Shown: positions 1-10,427 of the stretch, piece after piece
Numbering within the stretch: position 1 is the stretch's first letter
How the letters are laid out: each line of letters begins with the position of its first letter
DNA from: Salvator merianae
Lineage: Eukaryota > Chordata > Lepidosauria > Squamata > Teiidae
Assembly: GCA_003586115.2 (NCBI GenBank)
Contig: QVOM02000126.1
Location: forward strand, 6,029,349 to 6,093,348
DNA: 64,000 bases
Reading direction: 5' to 3'
Translations under genes and position numbers: made by a program
The notes under the pieces: generated by a model
Databases searched by the model: none
What the model saw: only the letters and a program-made list of their open reading frames with translations
Told to the model about the DNA's origin: nothing

Positions 1-222
1 CAGGTGTATTAATAGCTACTAGAATAGTTGCTCAGGTACCGTCTCCAGGTAGGAGAAATAGGCAAGATGCTTCTAAAGGCCACTTGCAGGGAGTCGAGAG
101 CAAGTGAAGGTTTTATTTTCATTTTCTATTTGAGAATGCCCAGAAGGAAATGATGGACCATTGCGTGACCAGATGGGCTGTGGCCTGATCCAGCAGGGCT
201 CCTCTTCTGGTCTTATTATTAT
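1..222 (+). repeat. CR1-like LINE 3' end (fragment)
   Basis: The first bases encode the last codons of a LINE reverse-transcriptase ORF (RCINSY then stop at 20-22). They are followed by the same 3' untranslated sequence seen at 17196-17608 and 38425-38755, ending in the typical CTGATCCAGCAGGGCTCC tail. The element is cut by the left window edge. The assignment to a CR1-like clade is inferred from the C-terminal protein motif of the better copy at 17 kb. Confidence 0.75.
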
Positions 223-544
223 CATCCATAGCAACTGTACAGGAAGGCGTTGCCAGACTTTGAGACAAAGAACTCTGAAGTGAAGAGGAAAAATGAGGTA
301 AGCTTCTTTTAACTGTTTATATGCCTGTTTTTTGTGCATTTACGAAAAAGTACTTTTTCTTAAAGGGGTAATCTGAAAAAGCCCTGCCTGATTGCACCCT
401 GATGCTGTTCCTGGAACCTGTCTAGACAGGGGGACTATAGCGCCATTATATTTGTAGCATTCACACTTGAAAGTAAGTGCAACCTCACCATAGGTGCACC
501 ATATCTTCCCTAAATCCCTCTATAGCCTATTTCAGGAAAACCTG

Positions 545-870
545 ACTCTGATGGCGAGTTTTCCTGAAATACTATAATTGACCAAGTGGAGGGAGCCACC
601 ATCCTGGAAGTGGCCACCGTGCATATGCGGGGGCTGAAAAAGACTCCTATGCACAGTAGTGGCAATCAGCACTTCCGGGTATTTTGTGCAAGCAAAATAC
701 CTGGATGTGCACATCACTATAATGCACAAAGGCAAAAGCGCAAAGGCAGTATTAAAATGCGCAAAGACAGTACCCCATGCCGTCCAGTCAACAGGCGACA
801 ATTCCGTGGGGGCTTTTCTCCAGAATATTGTCTGTTAGCAAGATATTCAGCCAGCGTCTGGAGCTAGCTC
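545..870. repeat. Family D inverted-repeat element (copy 1)
   Basis: Centred on a hairpin: CCGGGTATTTTG is followed after a few bases by CAAAATACCTGGATGTGCAC. The same core occurs at about 29.1 kb, 35.1 kb and 60.6 kb, with diverged flanks that share words such as GGATGTGCA and a GGCAATC/GATTGCC pair. I read it as a non-autonomous inverted-repeat transposon. The outer ends are not defined. Confidence 0.4.
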
Positions 871-1367
871 TGATCTCTGCAGCCCCAGGGTAACTGAACT
901 TTAGGGCCGAATGGTTTCCCATTCAAAGAAATGGGAAATAGCAGCAGCTTGGGACCTAATCTGAGCTGAACTAGGTGTATCAGGACAATGACAATGCTGT
1001 TTCAGTAACGTGGGATGCATCCACACAAGTGCTGGCTGTGACTCCTTGGGAGTTCTAGGGGGGTGGAGGCCAAATTCAGCAGCCCCTGATCAGCCCCCCC
1101 AAACCTCTGCAGCCAGCCCTGGGAGGAAGTTGCCTGTAAGCCAAGTGAAACTACTCTCAGGGTGGGTTATAGTGGCTGAGCCACCCCTTCCCCACATATG
1201 GAACCACAGAGGGGAAAGGTGAGTTTTACCAGGGCCATTTGTGCCTGAACGCAACTCCAGTGGTGGGGGAAATGGCTAGAAGGCGGCCATCTTGGTTCAT
1301 CAGGAGGACTTGCATGGGAGCAGCTGCCTGTGAGGAATGGCGACAAGGAGCAAAACCATGTGCCCAC

Positions 1368-1492
1368 TGTGCAGCGGCAGTCCATGCCTTTAAGAGCGGG
1401 TGTTCGCTCCCATGCCATCGCCGTTTGCGGGGCCACCGGGATGGCGCGGGAGCAAACACCCGCTCTTAAAGGCACGGACCGCCGCTGCCGCT
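1368..1492. repeat. Long GC-rich hairpin with CpG-decayed arms
   Basis: Arms at about 1380-1420 and 1438-1479 are near-perfect reverse complements around CTTTAAGAGCGGGTGTT, separated by a ~17-bp loop. Most arm differences are CG versus TG or CA. Outside the core the pairing continues imperfectly through CAGCGGCAG and CTGCCGCTG. A similar but more decayed hairpin with CCTTAAGG-type arms lies at 5404-5537, which makes a transposon origin likely. Confidence 0.6.
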
Positions 1493-2267
1493 GTGGTTCC
1501 CGCTCCGGCAGCTCACCCAAAAAGGTCTCTTGTTGACAGCGCCATAAGCTGAACAGCGTAGATCTGGCTTCGATACAGCTCATCCGCATGCCCCCTGACA
1601 GTGATGGCTACTGAACCAGTGGAAACTTTGAACTTTGTCACCAGGAAAGCCAAATATCCCTGCAAATTGTGGTCCATGAACTTTGCCTTTGCGGGCCTCC
1701 TTCCCACCCCAGAGGGATTTTTGCTTAACTTTTTCCTTCCTGGCAATCAACGGCACTGATAATTTGTTTACATATGTGCTGGCACATACCCAAGGTTTTC
1801 TGGCAACCATCTCTGGAAGTGTGGCTGCAAGACAGCCACAGTGAAACTAGAAACCTGTTTTATGTTTATACAGGAAGTAAAATGCCAGGAGGGAACAAGA
1901 GAATTGTATTGGAAAGGAAAGGAGGGATCACACTTTATAATTCATGGATTTCGGCCTTCGACCTGTAGTTTCTACGAGGCCAGAGTTATATCTCCACAGA
2001 ATAACTGGGATTCCTTGGGCCTTTCCACACTTTCTATTAGAACAGGATTGAGTGAGGCCTGAGGCTCTTCCGTGCCTCTTTTTCCATGTTGCTGGCACGG
2101 AACAGGAGAGGCCATGACCCCACTAGCATGCTGCATTTGCAGTGGACTGAGTGAAGCCCCTAGGTGACCAAAACAACCACCTGGTAGATCTGTGATAAGG
2201 AACTGTCTGATTCAAATTTGACTGAAAGCAAATAAAACTTTTGAGACAGATTTGCAGGTGCCATGAA

Positions 2268-2698
2268 GGGTGCGATCACACAGGGCTTTTTAAAGTCATC
2301 CTTTTAAGAAAAAGTGTCCCATTTCCAGATGCACAAAAACATGCCCTACCAACAGTTGTCCAAATGTGCAGCTGAGAACCTACCTTATTTTGCCACATTG
2401 CAGCCTGTATTTGCCTCCAAGTCAGGCAACAGCTTCCCCTGGCAATGGATGCTACCCATTGATTGGCCACTGGTCCTCCCGCAACAGGAAACCCCTGCCA
2501 CTTTGCTTATGTAGTTTCCCACCCAACCCAGCTTAAAGAAAGAGACACCCTACAGCACTATGAAATCCCAGATGACTAAGAGGTGACCTTTCTGAGGCTG
2601 CTTTGAGATGGGATAAAGTGAATGCTGGCAAAAATGTCTGTTGTTTCAGATTCAAATTTGCCCAGAGGGCACCTTTTTAAGCATGTCTGATCACACCC
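2268..2698. mobile_element. Family F non-autonomous DNA transposon (431 bp)
   Basis: Terminal inverted repeats read GGGTGCGATCACACAGGGC on the left and GGGTGTGATCAGACATGC on the reverse complement of the right end. The element is flanked by exact GAA duplications at 2265-2267 and 2699-2701. The interior includes CATTGATTGGCCACTGGT, shared with the copy starting at 62051. It has no coding capacity. The 3-bp target duplication fits PIF/Harbinger-like elements, but the superfamily is inferred. Confidence 0.65.
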
Positions 2699-3254
2699 GA
2701 AGTTGCCCCGCAACGGTAAGCATAAGGACAGAAGGCTGAGCAAGCGCATCCATCATCTGCTCATTGTCTTTCAGCATGTGCATCCTAAATGTGTACATTA
2801 GAATATTCAAATTGTATGTAAATCAGTGTGAAGCTTCGCTCTCCATTTTGGTGATAGTGAGATAACAGAAGATGGCTTGGGCCTGTGTTTGTATGTGTAT
2901 GTGTGTAGCCTTTGCTATGGCTTACCCCATGATGTGCATTGCCCCCCGTGTCATGTTGCTAGGGCTAATAATGGAGTAGGCATGGCAAAATTCACGTGGA
3001 CTTTCATGTTACCTAAATAGCACGATAATAGTGTGCACATCCTTTTGTGTCTGGAAAGTTCTTTCCTGACCACCCAAATCAGAGAAGCTTGTGAATGTGC
3101 GGTTTGCAAGATAATGTGGAATATGCAATTCCTACAAAGCATGGTCAAGGGCAGGGAATGATGGGAACTGGCATTATGCAGACAGCTGATAGCTAAGAGG
3201 ATCATGAGATATGCAGTTGGCCACCAGCATCAAAGGTCTCAAAAATGGTTATTA

Positions 3255-3766
3255 GCCCTGATGGCATTGTGACTGCCTCTGGCAGCAGGAGGCCATATGC
3301 CCCTGAAGACCAGCTGCTGAGAGACTTGTGAGCAGGACAAGCTGTGTGCTCCTGTCCTGCTGCTGGGCTTCCTTGTGCAGCTGGTTGGCTACTGTGAGAG
3401 CAGGCTGCTGGACTAGATGGGCCATGGGTCTGATCCAGCAGGCCACTTCTTATGTTCTTATACTTCTAAAGTTCAGCTGCTGGGAGATTGCAAGTAGAGC
3501 AAGATGTGTGCTCAAGTCCAGCTGGTGGGCTTCTCTTAGCAGCTGGTTGGCCACTGTGACAGCAGACTGCACGACCAGAGTGGGACATTTCTTATGTTCT
3601 TCTGCCTCCAGAGACCAACTGCTGGGGAGACTGCAGGCAGAGAAAGCTGTGTGCTGATGTCCTGCTAGTAAGCTTCCTTGTGCAGCTGGTTGGCCAGCAT
3701 GAGAACTGGCTGCTGGACCAGATGGGCCGTGGGTTTGATCCAGTGGGGCACATCTTATGTTCTTGT
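3255..3766 (+). repeat. Three-monomer tandem array, copy 1
   Basis: Three successive ~140-162 bp monomers (3302-3462, 3463-3604, 3605-3766) each begin near CAGCTGCTGGGAGA. They pass through GCAGCTGGTTGGCCACTG and TGGACTAGATGGGCC, and end CTTATGTTCTT. A leader (3255-3301) precedes the first monomer and is also found ahead of the array at 54.7 kb. The monomer tail matches the 3' end of the CR1-like LINEs, so this looks like a retroelement 3' region with an internal three-fold repeat. Confidence 0.75.
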
Positions 3767-4927
3767 GGATTTCATAGGAGGTCCTCTTCTGCCACTTTTG
3801 TGACTTTCTCAGACAATACGGATATGGGATCCAAAAGCATGCAAGCATGCTGAAGGATAAGGAATGCAACAAGAAGCAATCACTTTTGAATCAGCGCATG
3901 CATCACTTACTGTTTTTTAAGCTGCCTAGAGAAGAAATACAGCGGAAAAATTCAGACAGGGATCTACGAGCCTAGAAGTCTGGAAGTGGAACTGAAAAGT
4001 TCTGACTCATGGTTTGTTGCAATGCTGAGTCAGCCTTACTGCTCTCCTCTTCCCTCACGCCACAGGGCGTGTGCGACAAACAGGCAATCGGTCTGGTGAG
4101 AAGCGAGTGTTGTAACATTTATGGCAAGATCCAGGAAGAGCAAATTCCATGGTTGATTTGGCCTTTTGTTTTGCGTTTGGCCTGGCAGAAAACTCACAAG
4201 GATATCTTAGGGGTGAACGCTCCTGGGACTGAGAGGAGAAGATAGCGGTGCTTCAGGCCCTCAGGCCTGCTTATAGGAAGGCTGAGCATTTTCACGGGGC
4301 TTATGCTGAGTTCTCAGAAAGTACTTAGCATAGATGCCTTAGCTGCAGCCTGTGAAATTGTTTTCAGAAGCAGAGACGTCACGGCGCATACCGAATGCAT
4401 GAAAGGAAATCTGCATAGGCCGGAGAGCAAGCAACCAGCTTCTGGTTAAAAGAAACCACTTCTGTCTGTGTTTCCAGCTCCCCTTTGGAAGCATACTGGG
4501 TTGGCCCTTGGCCGCTAGGAAAGCAGTAGCTTACAACAGGTGTACGTAAGTCAGGCTTCGTTCACACAACCTCCTCACAATGGGCAAGGAGTTGCTGCTG
4601 CTTTGTGGTCAGAAGAAGCCCACCCACACCTCCAAGGTTCCCAGGAGTCCTTCTGAAGTCACCAAAACCAATCTGCAGAGGGAACGTTGAATGCAGGAGC
4701 TGAAAAGGCAGTCGGAACTCTGGCTGAGGACCGGAAATGTGGCAAGAACTCTGGCCATTTATTCAACCTTGGGCTGGTGCACCACACCAAATGCTGACCC
4801 ATGGTTGAATGCCTTGGAAAGGGGTGCCCCATGAGTGGTATTTCCTCTCCTTGGTTCTACGAGTCTCTTTTGGGACTTGGGATAGGAAATAGCCACTCAA
4901 CAGCATGGTGGTTTACACACCCCAGAC

Positions 4928-5052
4928 AGAGTCAAGAGCAGGTGAAGGCTTCACCCTCATCTTCTGCTTGAGGACATCCAGAAGCACTTAGTAGGCCACT
5001 GTGGGAGGCAGGATGCTGGACTTGGTGGGCTGGGGCCTGTTCTTCTGTCACC
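4928..5052 (+). repeat. CR1-like LINE 3' fragment
   Basis: A diverged copy of the LINE 3' untranslated region seen at 17.4-17.6 kb. It contains GTCAAGAGCAGGTGAAGG, an ATCTTCTGCTTGAG stretch and GGATGCTGGACTTGGTGGGC. No coding sequence is retained. Confidence 0.6.
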
Positions 5053-5403
5053 TTTTAAGCTGCTCCAGCCTATACCAGTTTGGGACTTCCCAGAAGTTTC
5101 TGCCAACACATCCAAAGCAGAAGTTCAAGTTCTTCACACTCTGGTGGACCACTGCAGATGACAGGCTTCCCGTGTGGTTATGACATGTTAATTTATCCTA
5201 TGGTAAAAAGCTGAAGATGCCCTTGAACCAAGCTTGACTCCTGGTCACTCCATGGGCATATCTACACATTCCGCTTCATAACTAACTATACACAAGCGGC
5301 TTCACATGGCCGCCTTCTGGGGAGATGTACCATGGACCTTCTGCATGTGAAGTTGATGTCCTATTGCTGAGCTACAACAACTCCCATATCTTTTAGCAGT
5401 GGC

Positions 5404-5537
5404 AGCCCGTTGCCTTAAGGAGGGGTGTTCGGAATCCACGTGAGGGGGAAGATTGCCGTTTGAGGGGCCTCCAGGCCTCTATACTGTCGCAGCAGGCCGC
5501 AGCGGTTCCAAACACCTCCCCTTAAAGTGATGAGCCG
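5404..5537. repeat. GC-rich hairpin related to the one at 1.4 kb
   Basis: The left arm GTGGCAGCCCGTTGCCTTAA and a right arm whose complement is GTGGCGGCTCATCACTTTAA enclose about 65 bp. The arms continue as AGGGGTGTTCGGA and its decayed partner. Related but older than the hairpin at 1368-1492. Confidence 0.5.
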
Positions 5538-5872
5538 CCACTACCTTATAGTTAACACTTGCCAACTGGGCCATAATAAGCATATGCTGAGTTCTGTGCT
5601 TTATATAAACTCTTTGTGTGGCAAGTTGCAGCAGCTCACACCAAGCCAGCTGTGAGACATTGTGACACACCCATATAGTCTGACGCAATTTCACAGTGCC
5701 ACCTATAGGACCCGGGATTTCTTTCCTCTGCAACTGAATCTTGAATGGACAGATACCTGCTGTATCTACTCTTCCTCCAGGAATGCTTCTAGTTGTAGGC
5801 TAAAACCTGCGATCTTCTGGTACTATATTAGCATTCCCAATATAGCCTCACATTAGCGAAGTGATAACCTGA

Positions 5873-5873
<1 letters not shown>

Positions 5874-5922
<49 letters not shown>
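5874..5922. repeat. (ATT)n microsatellite
   Basis: About 16 uninterrupted ATT units. A simple repeat and a likely length polymorphism. Confidence 0.97.
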
Positions 5923-6007
5923 GAACTTCAGCAATGATGCCAGGTTTCCTGTCACAGTTCCTCTTACTTTTCACGACTGCCGGCAGCTTCCCAACTGAGC
6001 AATCTTA

Positions 6008-6226
6008 GGGCCCAGTCACGCTTACGTTTTAATCCAGTTTCAGTCCACTTTCAGACTGAGAGAACACATCAGTGAAGTAATAAGATGTTTTCTTTCAGCA
6101 TTATCTAACCCAGAAAATCCACCTTTGGGTTAGATAATGTGGAAAGAAAATGATCAGTCACTTTGCTGATGTGTTCTTTCAATCCCAAAGTGTAGACTGT
6201 ATTAAAATTTAGGTGTGAATGGGCCC
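6008..6226. mobile_element. Family P palindromic MITE, copy 1 (219 bp)
   Basis: Starts and ends with GGGCCC and is flanked by exact TTA duplications (6005-6007 and 6227-6229). The two halves are nearly full reverse complements. They share TTTTAATCCAG near the ends, GAACACATCAG further in and ATTATCTAACCCA close to the centre. Related copies lie at 36332, 38998 and 57223. The TTA duplication and structure fit PIF/Harbinger-type MITEs. Confidence 0.8.
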
Positions 6227-6486
6227 TTAATGTTACGGAAGCCAGCCAAGTGTGCGAAAAATAACAAAAGGAATTTAGGCGGGCCTTGGCTGACTTCCAG
6301 TAACGTGAACAGAGCTCACTTCAGCAGCTGCCGGCAGGTGTGAAAGGGAAACCCACGACTGTTTTTCACATCTGTCTGGGGGTGGCACAAAGCAATTGTG
6401 GGATCTTCTTTAGATCTCATGTTCCCACTTGCCTTCTGGAGGGAGACCAGCTGAGCTCATTCTAGCTGGGCCCTTTCAAATGTTAA

Positions 6487-6775
6487 GTTCAGAAGCATTA
6501 GGGGGGAATAAACTGGGTTACTTCCAGACATGAGCAAAAAAGTGCAGTCCTACACACCATGTTGGGATTGCCACACATACTGCCTGCTGGTCTTCCCAGT
6601 GCAACGCTTGTCACACAGTTGTGAAAATGTGTTGTAACGCTCTTCTGGGAAAACCAGCCAGTGACACCAGATTTCCTGGAGTATTCTGCTTGCCTGCTTA
6701 TCTGGCAAGCTCCATTCACTATTAGCGTGCTGGGAACTTCCTGGGAGCTTGCCAAGCATGTGAAACCCTATATAA
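6487..6775. repeat. Unclassified inverted-repeat element related to family D
   Basis: Contains GTTGGGATTGCCACACATA, also found (with its complement) in the family D copy near 35.4 kb, and begins with a TTCCAGACATG-type end similar to the one at 60.38 kb. The ends were not established. Confidence 0.35.
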
Positions 6776-6805
6776 CAAAAGAAGAGAGGTTAACGTCGTG
6801 ATTTT

Positions 6806-7201
6806 TAGCACTGTGATATATGGCTGCAAAGTTGGATAATGACAAAGCAAGACCAGAAACACGCAGATTCTTTTGAACTTTGGTGCGGGAGAAGGCACCT
6901 CAGGGCACCGGGAGTAGCTAAAAAGACCAATCTGTGGATTCTAGACCAAAGAAAGCCTAAATATTCATTAGAAGCACAAACCATGAGGCTTAAACTGTCA
7001 TGCTTTGGGTACATAATGAAAAGACCCAACTCCCTGGAAAACATGGTGGCGCTTGGGAAAATAGGAAGGAGAAGAAGAAGAGGAACACCAGCTAGTAGAC
7101 TCAATTATGACAGCAATGAAAACCTCCTAAGAAAAGCCGTAGACAAAAATCTGAAGGAAATTGATGCATATGATTGCCCAGAACCAGCTACAATTAGATA
7201 G
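6806..7201 (+). pseudogene. BovB (RTE-clade) LINE, C-terminal ORF2 fragment
   Basis: The translation contains DSFELWCGRRHLRAP, KKTNLWILDQRKP, LKLSCFGYIMKRPNSLE and GKIGRRRRRGTPASR. This is the characteristic C-terminal region of BovB/RTE reverse transcriptase (family usual: F-E-M/L-W-C-W-R-R-L-L-R, then F-G-H-I-M-R-R, then a G-K-R-R-R-G-R-P basic run). A TATATGGCTGC (YGC) remnant lies just upstream, out of frame. The retained frame is about 120 codons to a stop at 7199-7201. The endonuclease and the RT core are absent, so the copy is dead and 5'-truncated. BovB is abundant in squamates and known for horizontal transfer to ruminants. Confidence 0.88.
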
Positions 7202-7392
7202 TATCGAACAAGTAAGCGTCTGCAGTGAGCTGCAGGAAGTTCCCAGCAAGCTGACAATGAATGGACTTTGCAAGACTGCAATTAAGTGAATTGATGCCAG
7301 GGGAGATACATGTGTGGCAGGCTACAGCAAGAGGCAATGCTGAGTTCTGTTTTATAATCTGTGTTTCTCCTTGCCATCTGGAGACTGGCTTA

Positions 7393-7572
7393 GGCCCTTT
7401 CTGCCCTTGGCTTTATTCTGGACTATATCCCAGAATAGGGACCTGCTATCCACATGCTAGTGCAGGTTATAGCAGGCCCCAGGTGGGGCCTGCCATGGTT
7501 CATAGTAGCATGCAGGTGGCAGATCCCTATTCCAAGATATAATCTGGAATAAGGCCAAGTGCAGAAAGGGCC
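7393..7572. mobile_element. Family B palindromic MITE, copy 1 (180 bp)
   Basis: The ends are GGCCCTTTCTGCCCTTGG and its complement. Inside, both halves carry a TTATTCTGGA/TCCAGAATAA type pairing and CATGCTAGTGCAG, making an almost perfect palindrome. The flanks are TTA on the left and ATA on the right, a 3-bp duplication with one change. The length of 180 bp is the same as the copies at 16117, 17753 and 25981. Confidence 0.8.
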
Positions 7573-7794
7573 ATAGTCTCTTTTCTATGTTTCTGGTTAT
7601 CCAGAGAGCTCACTTTGTGCTTCTCACTAGGCCAAACAATAATCCATCTTAGAGATCGGATTTTATTGGTGTCAGATCTCCATAAATCTGTGAGGCTTTC
7701 CCTGTGAGGTTTTCCTGGACATACCTGATCAGAAATCCAAAGATGCTGCAAGGAACTTTGTATGTGCAATGATGACCAAGGTTCTGCTAGCTAA

Positions 7795-8169
7795 GGGCCT
7801 TTCTTCACTTGCTGGTGCTCCTTATCAGCAGGTGCACTTACACACATTAGTATGAATACGGGAGACCCTGCCCATCACTAGGATGTTCCATCCATGCAGG
7901 ATGGAGCACAATCCAGATCAAGAGGCCCTTGATCTGGACTAGCATGCTCTAACCTGGAATGTGGAGAAGGCACATGCCCTTGGGTGCTGGTTACAGGGGG
8001 ACCAATTTCATCAGTGCGCCTTATTGCACCTCTGAAATGGGTCCCCCAGGGGCTCTGAGCGCAGGAACTTTTGTTCCTGACCTTCAGAACTCATGCAGAC
8101 TGGCTCTGAAACTCGTGCAAACTTCTGACCCACTATTGAGGATCAGGCCAGGTAAGTGCAGAAAGGCCC
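7795..8169. mobile_element. Family A non-autonomous DNA transposon, copy 1 (375 bp)
   Basis: The left end GGGCCTTTCTTCACTTGC and the right end complement GGGCCTTTCTGCACTTACC form terminal inverted repeats. Exact TAA duplications flank it (7792-7794, 8170-8172). The interior has a hairpin around TGGGTCCCCCAGG and the family word GGAACTTTTGTTCCTG. TAA fits the TWA target preference of PIF/Harbinger elements. There is no coding capacity. Confidence 0.8.
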
Positions 8170-8479
8170 TAAGTTAAATAGAATTTGTTTTTCTGACAAA
8201 GGTTTTCTGTGTAAAACTGTGGCCCTCTCTTTTCACCCTGCCATTCTGCCACTGTATATTTTGGCATTTGGCTTTCTTGGGCTAAAAAGACCAGGCTCAC
8301 TCAGACACTTTGCCATATGGAAGGATCACATTACTAAGGCACAACTTGTGCATCTCAGTGATACTTCGCCAGCTTTTGTAAAAATCTGGATTGGGGAGCT
8401 TTGGGGAAAAAATAAAGGTCAAGAGCCTCTTACATAAAGCTCAGCGCCAATAACTACATGGACTTGGGCACATACGTTT

Positions 8480-8660
8480 TCTTGGCAGGATCACAGAAGT
8501 AGTTTGCCATTGCCTTCTACCAGCATGGGCTTTGACTTCCTAATCTAATCTACTGATTTGGGATTTTCTGGTGGCCTCAACTTCAAATATTAAGTAGGTC
8601 TGATCCTGTCTAGCTTACTGAGATCATCCAAGGTCACCTAAGCACTGCCACCAGGTCAGT
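8480..8660 (-). repeat. 5S rRNA-derived SINE-like repeat
   Basis: Positions about 8572-8640 align along their length, with substitutions, to the reverse complement of vertebrate 5S rRNA. Examples are TGATCCTG against 5S GACCCTG, TAGCTT, GAGATCA, and TCAAATATTAAG against 5S TCCAAGTACTAAC. This includes the internal control region. Beside it is the segment AAGTAGTTTGCCATTGCCTT, a common neighbour in reptile repeats of this kind. It is too diverged to be a functional 5S gene. Confidence 0.6.
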
Positions 8661-10427
8661 CTAGAGGGTCCAAAGCTTATTTCTTCAGCTAGACCTGGGT
8701 TGGAGGAAAAGGCTAGGAGAGTTACACTTCAGGAATTTCTCCATACATCTTGGAAAACTATGGTTATGGGACACTATCGTAGTCGCTTTTAAGGTTAATT
8801 CTAATACAAAAAGTAGGCTGCCAATAAGGATTTCCCACCGTGTTCATCATTTATTGCACACTCTAAAAGCCAAACGCAGCATGACAGCACATAATTTGGA
8901 ATTTTACAGGCTGGATATAGTCAAGATAAACATTGCACATATATCCCAATATGCGCATCAGAGTTGTGAGCACAACTCAACTCCTTTCGTGCGTATCTGC
9001 TCAAAAAGGGTATGGAAATCCCTACAAATAGAAATTTGTGTAAAGTAAATAAGTAATGCAGCCCGTCTTGGGGGGGGGTTCCTAAATTCTGCTCAAAGAT
9101 GAGCAGATACCAGGTTTCTCCACTACCCAGACTCAGTGTCACCTAAAAGAACTAAAGAAACTCCAAGATATATGAAATTTCCCTCTCTGATCACAAGGCA
9201 AGACCCTGTGCTGTAAGTCAGAAACATGGCAAAGAGGTCATATTCCATAGACTCACATAACTTAGGGTGCTTCCAAACAGTGAGTCGGTGGGGGTGTCTC
9301 ATCGCCAGAAATGCAACAATTTCTCTGGGCAGACATAAACAACCCATCCAAGGCTCCAGAGTGGTGTTTCTGAGTGTAGGGATAAATCTGAGGCCGGAAA
9401 TCCAGTCACATGACCCAAAAGTGTGGTTGAATCCTTGCCTTCTTGGTCTTCTTCAGGCCAACACTGCATACCAGACACGAGGCCCAGATGACTTTTTGGA
9501 AAGGGATGTCCTAAGAATGGAGTTTTCCATTCGCTGACTGGGGCATCACTTCTGGGTTTTGGGACAGGAAGTGGTCACCCCTGGAGAACAACCATTTACT
9601 TGCTCCAGCTCTTCAACAACCAGAGGTTTCCTTTTACCTTCATGTAAATGCAGCCTTAGTTTTGGGGTTGGAACAAGAGCAAAGACTGGTTTCGTTGCCT
9701 TCCTTCTCATGGCAAAATAATCAGGATGTGACCATTTAGAGTTTCTTTTCTATTTCTCTCTCTTGTTTTTTTAATGAGTCATCAGGCCCTAAAACAAAAC
9801 ACGAGTACTGTATACAGCAAATAAAAGGAAAATCTAGTTTGAGGTAAAATACAGACTGTTCCCCATGGGGCGGTGGTAGAAGAAAAGCACCCTTTACAAT
9901 GCAGCCTCCCCCAAGTACTCCATACAAAGTGAGCCCTTTATCTTGATAGCATTTCACGAAATTCAGGAGCTTAAAATCACCCTGTTCCAGGCAGCACAGA
10001 GTGTTAACATCTGAAGAGTCACTGTCCCCCAAAGGTCCACCTCAGCCTCTTCTAAATGCACACACAGTCCGTACGACAGTAAAGTGCTGATCTCTCCTTA
10101 TTCCTGCTCCTCTTTACTTGCTTGATTGCATCTGATGAGGTACAAAAGGGGATAGTGCCATTTTACCCGTGGCTAAGTAATTGTCCACAACAAATAAGAA
10201 ATGGGATCTGTGCATAGAAGAGTTTCTGATGTTTTCTTTTCACTTTTTTTCTTTTTTTGCCAATTTGTACAAGAGGCTGTTTTCCCTGCTAATGGAAGAA
10301 GAGTTGTATACGTGGCAGCATTTACATGTGGATGAGGGGTTGGTGCTCACTGGTTTGGAGGGCGCTTCGGTCAGACCGATTCCAGCCCATTCCTTTCCCA
10401 GGGTAGAGAAAGGGCTACCTAATGAAA

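Noticed and set aside
3302..3766. CRISPR-like array
   Set aside because: Repeats are ~150 bp, contiguous and diverged, with no short identical repeats separated by unique spacers, and the DNA is vertebrate.
8565..8645. Functional 5S rRNA gene
   Set aside because: Too many substitutions and an insertion within the internal promoter, with no terminator run of T at the right place.
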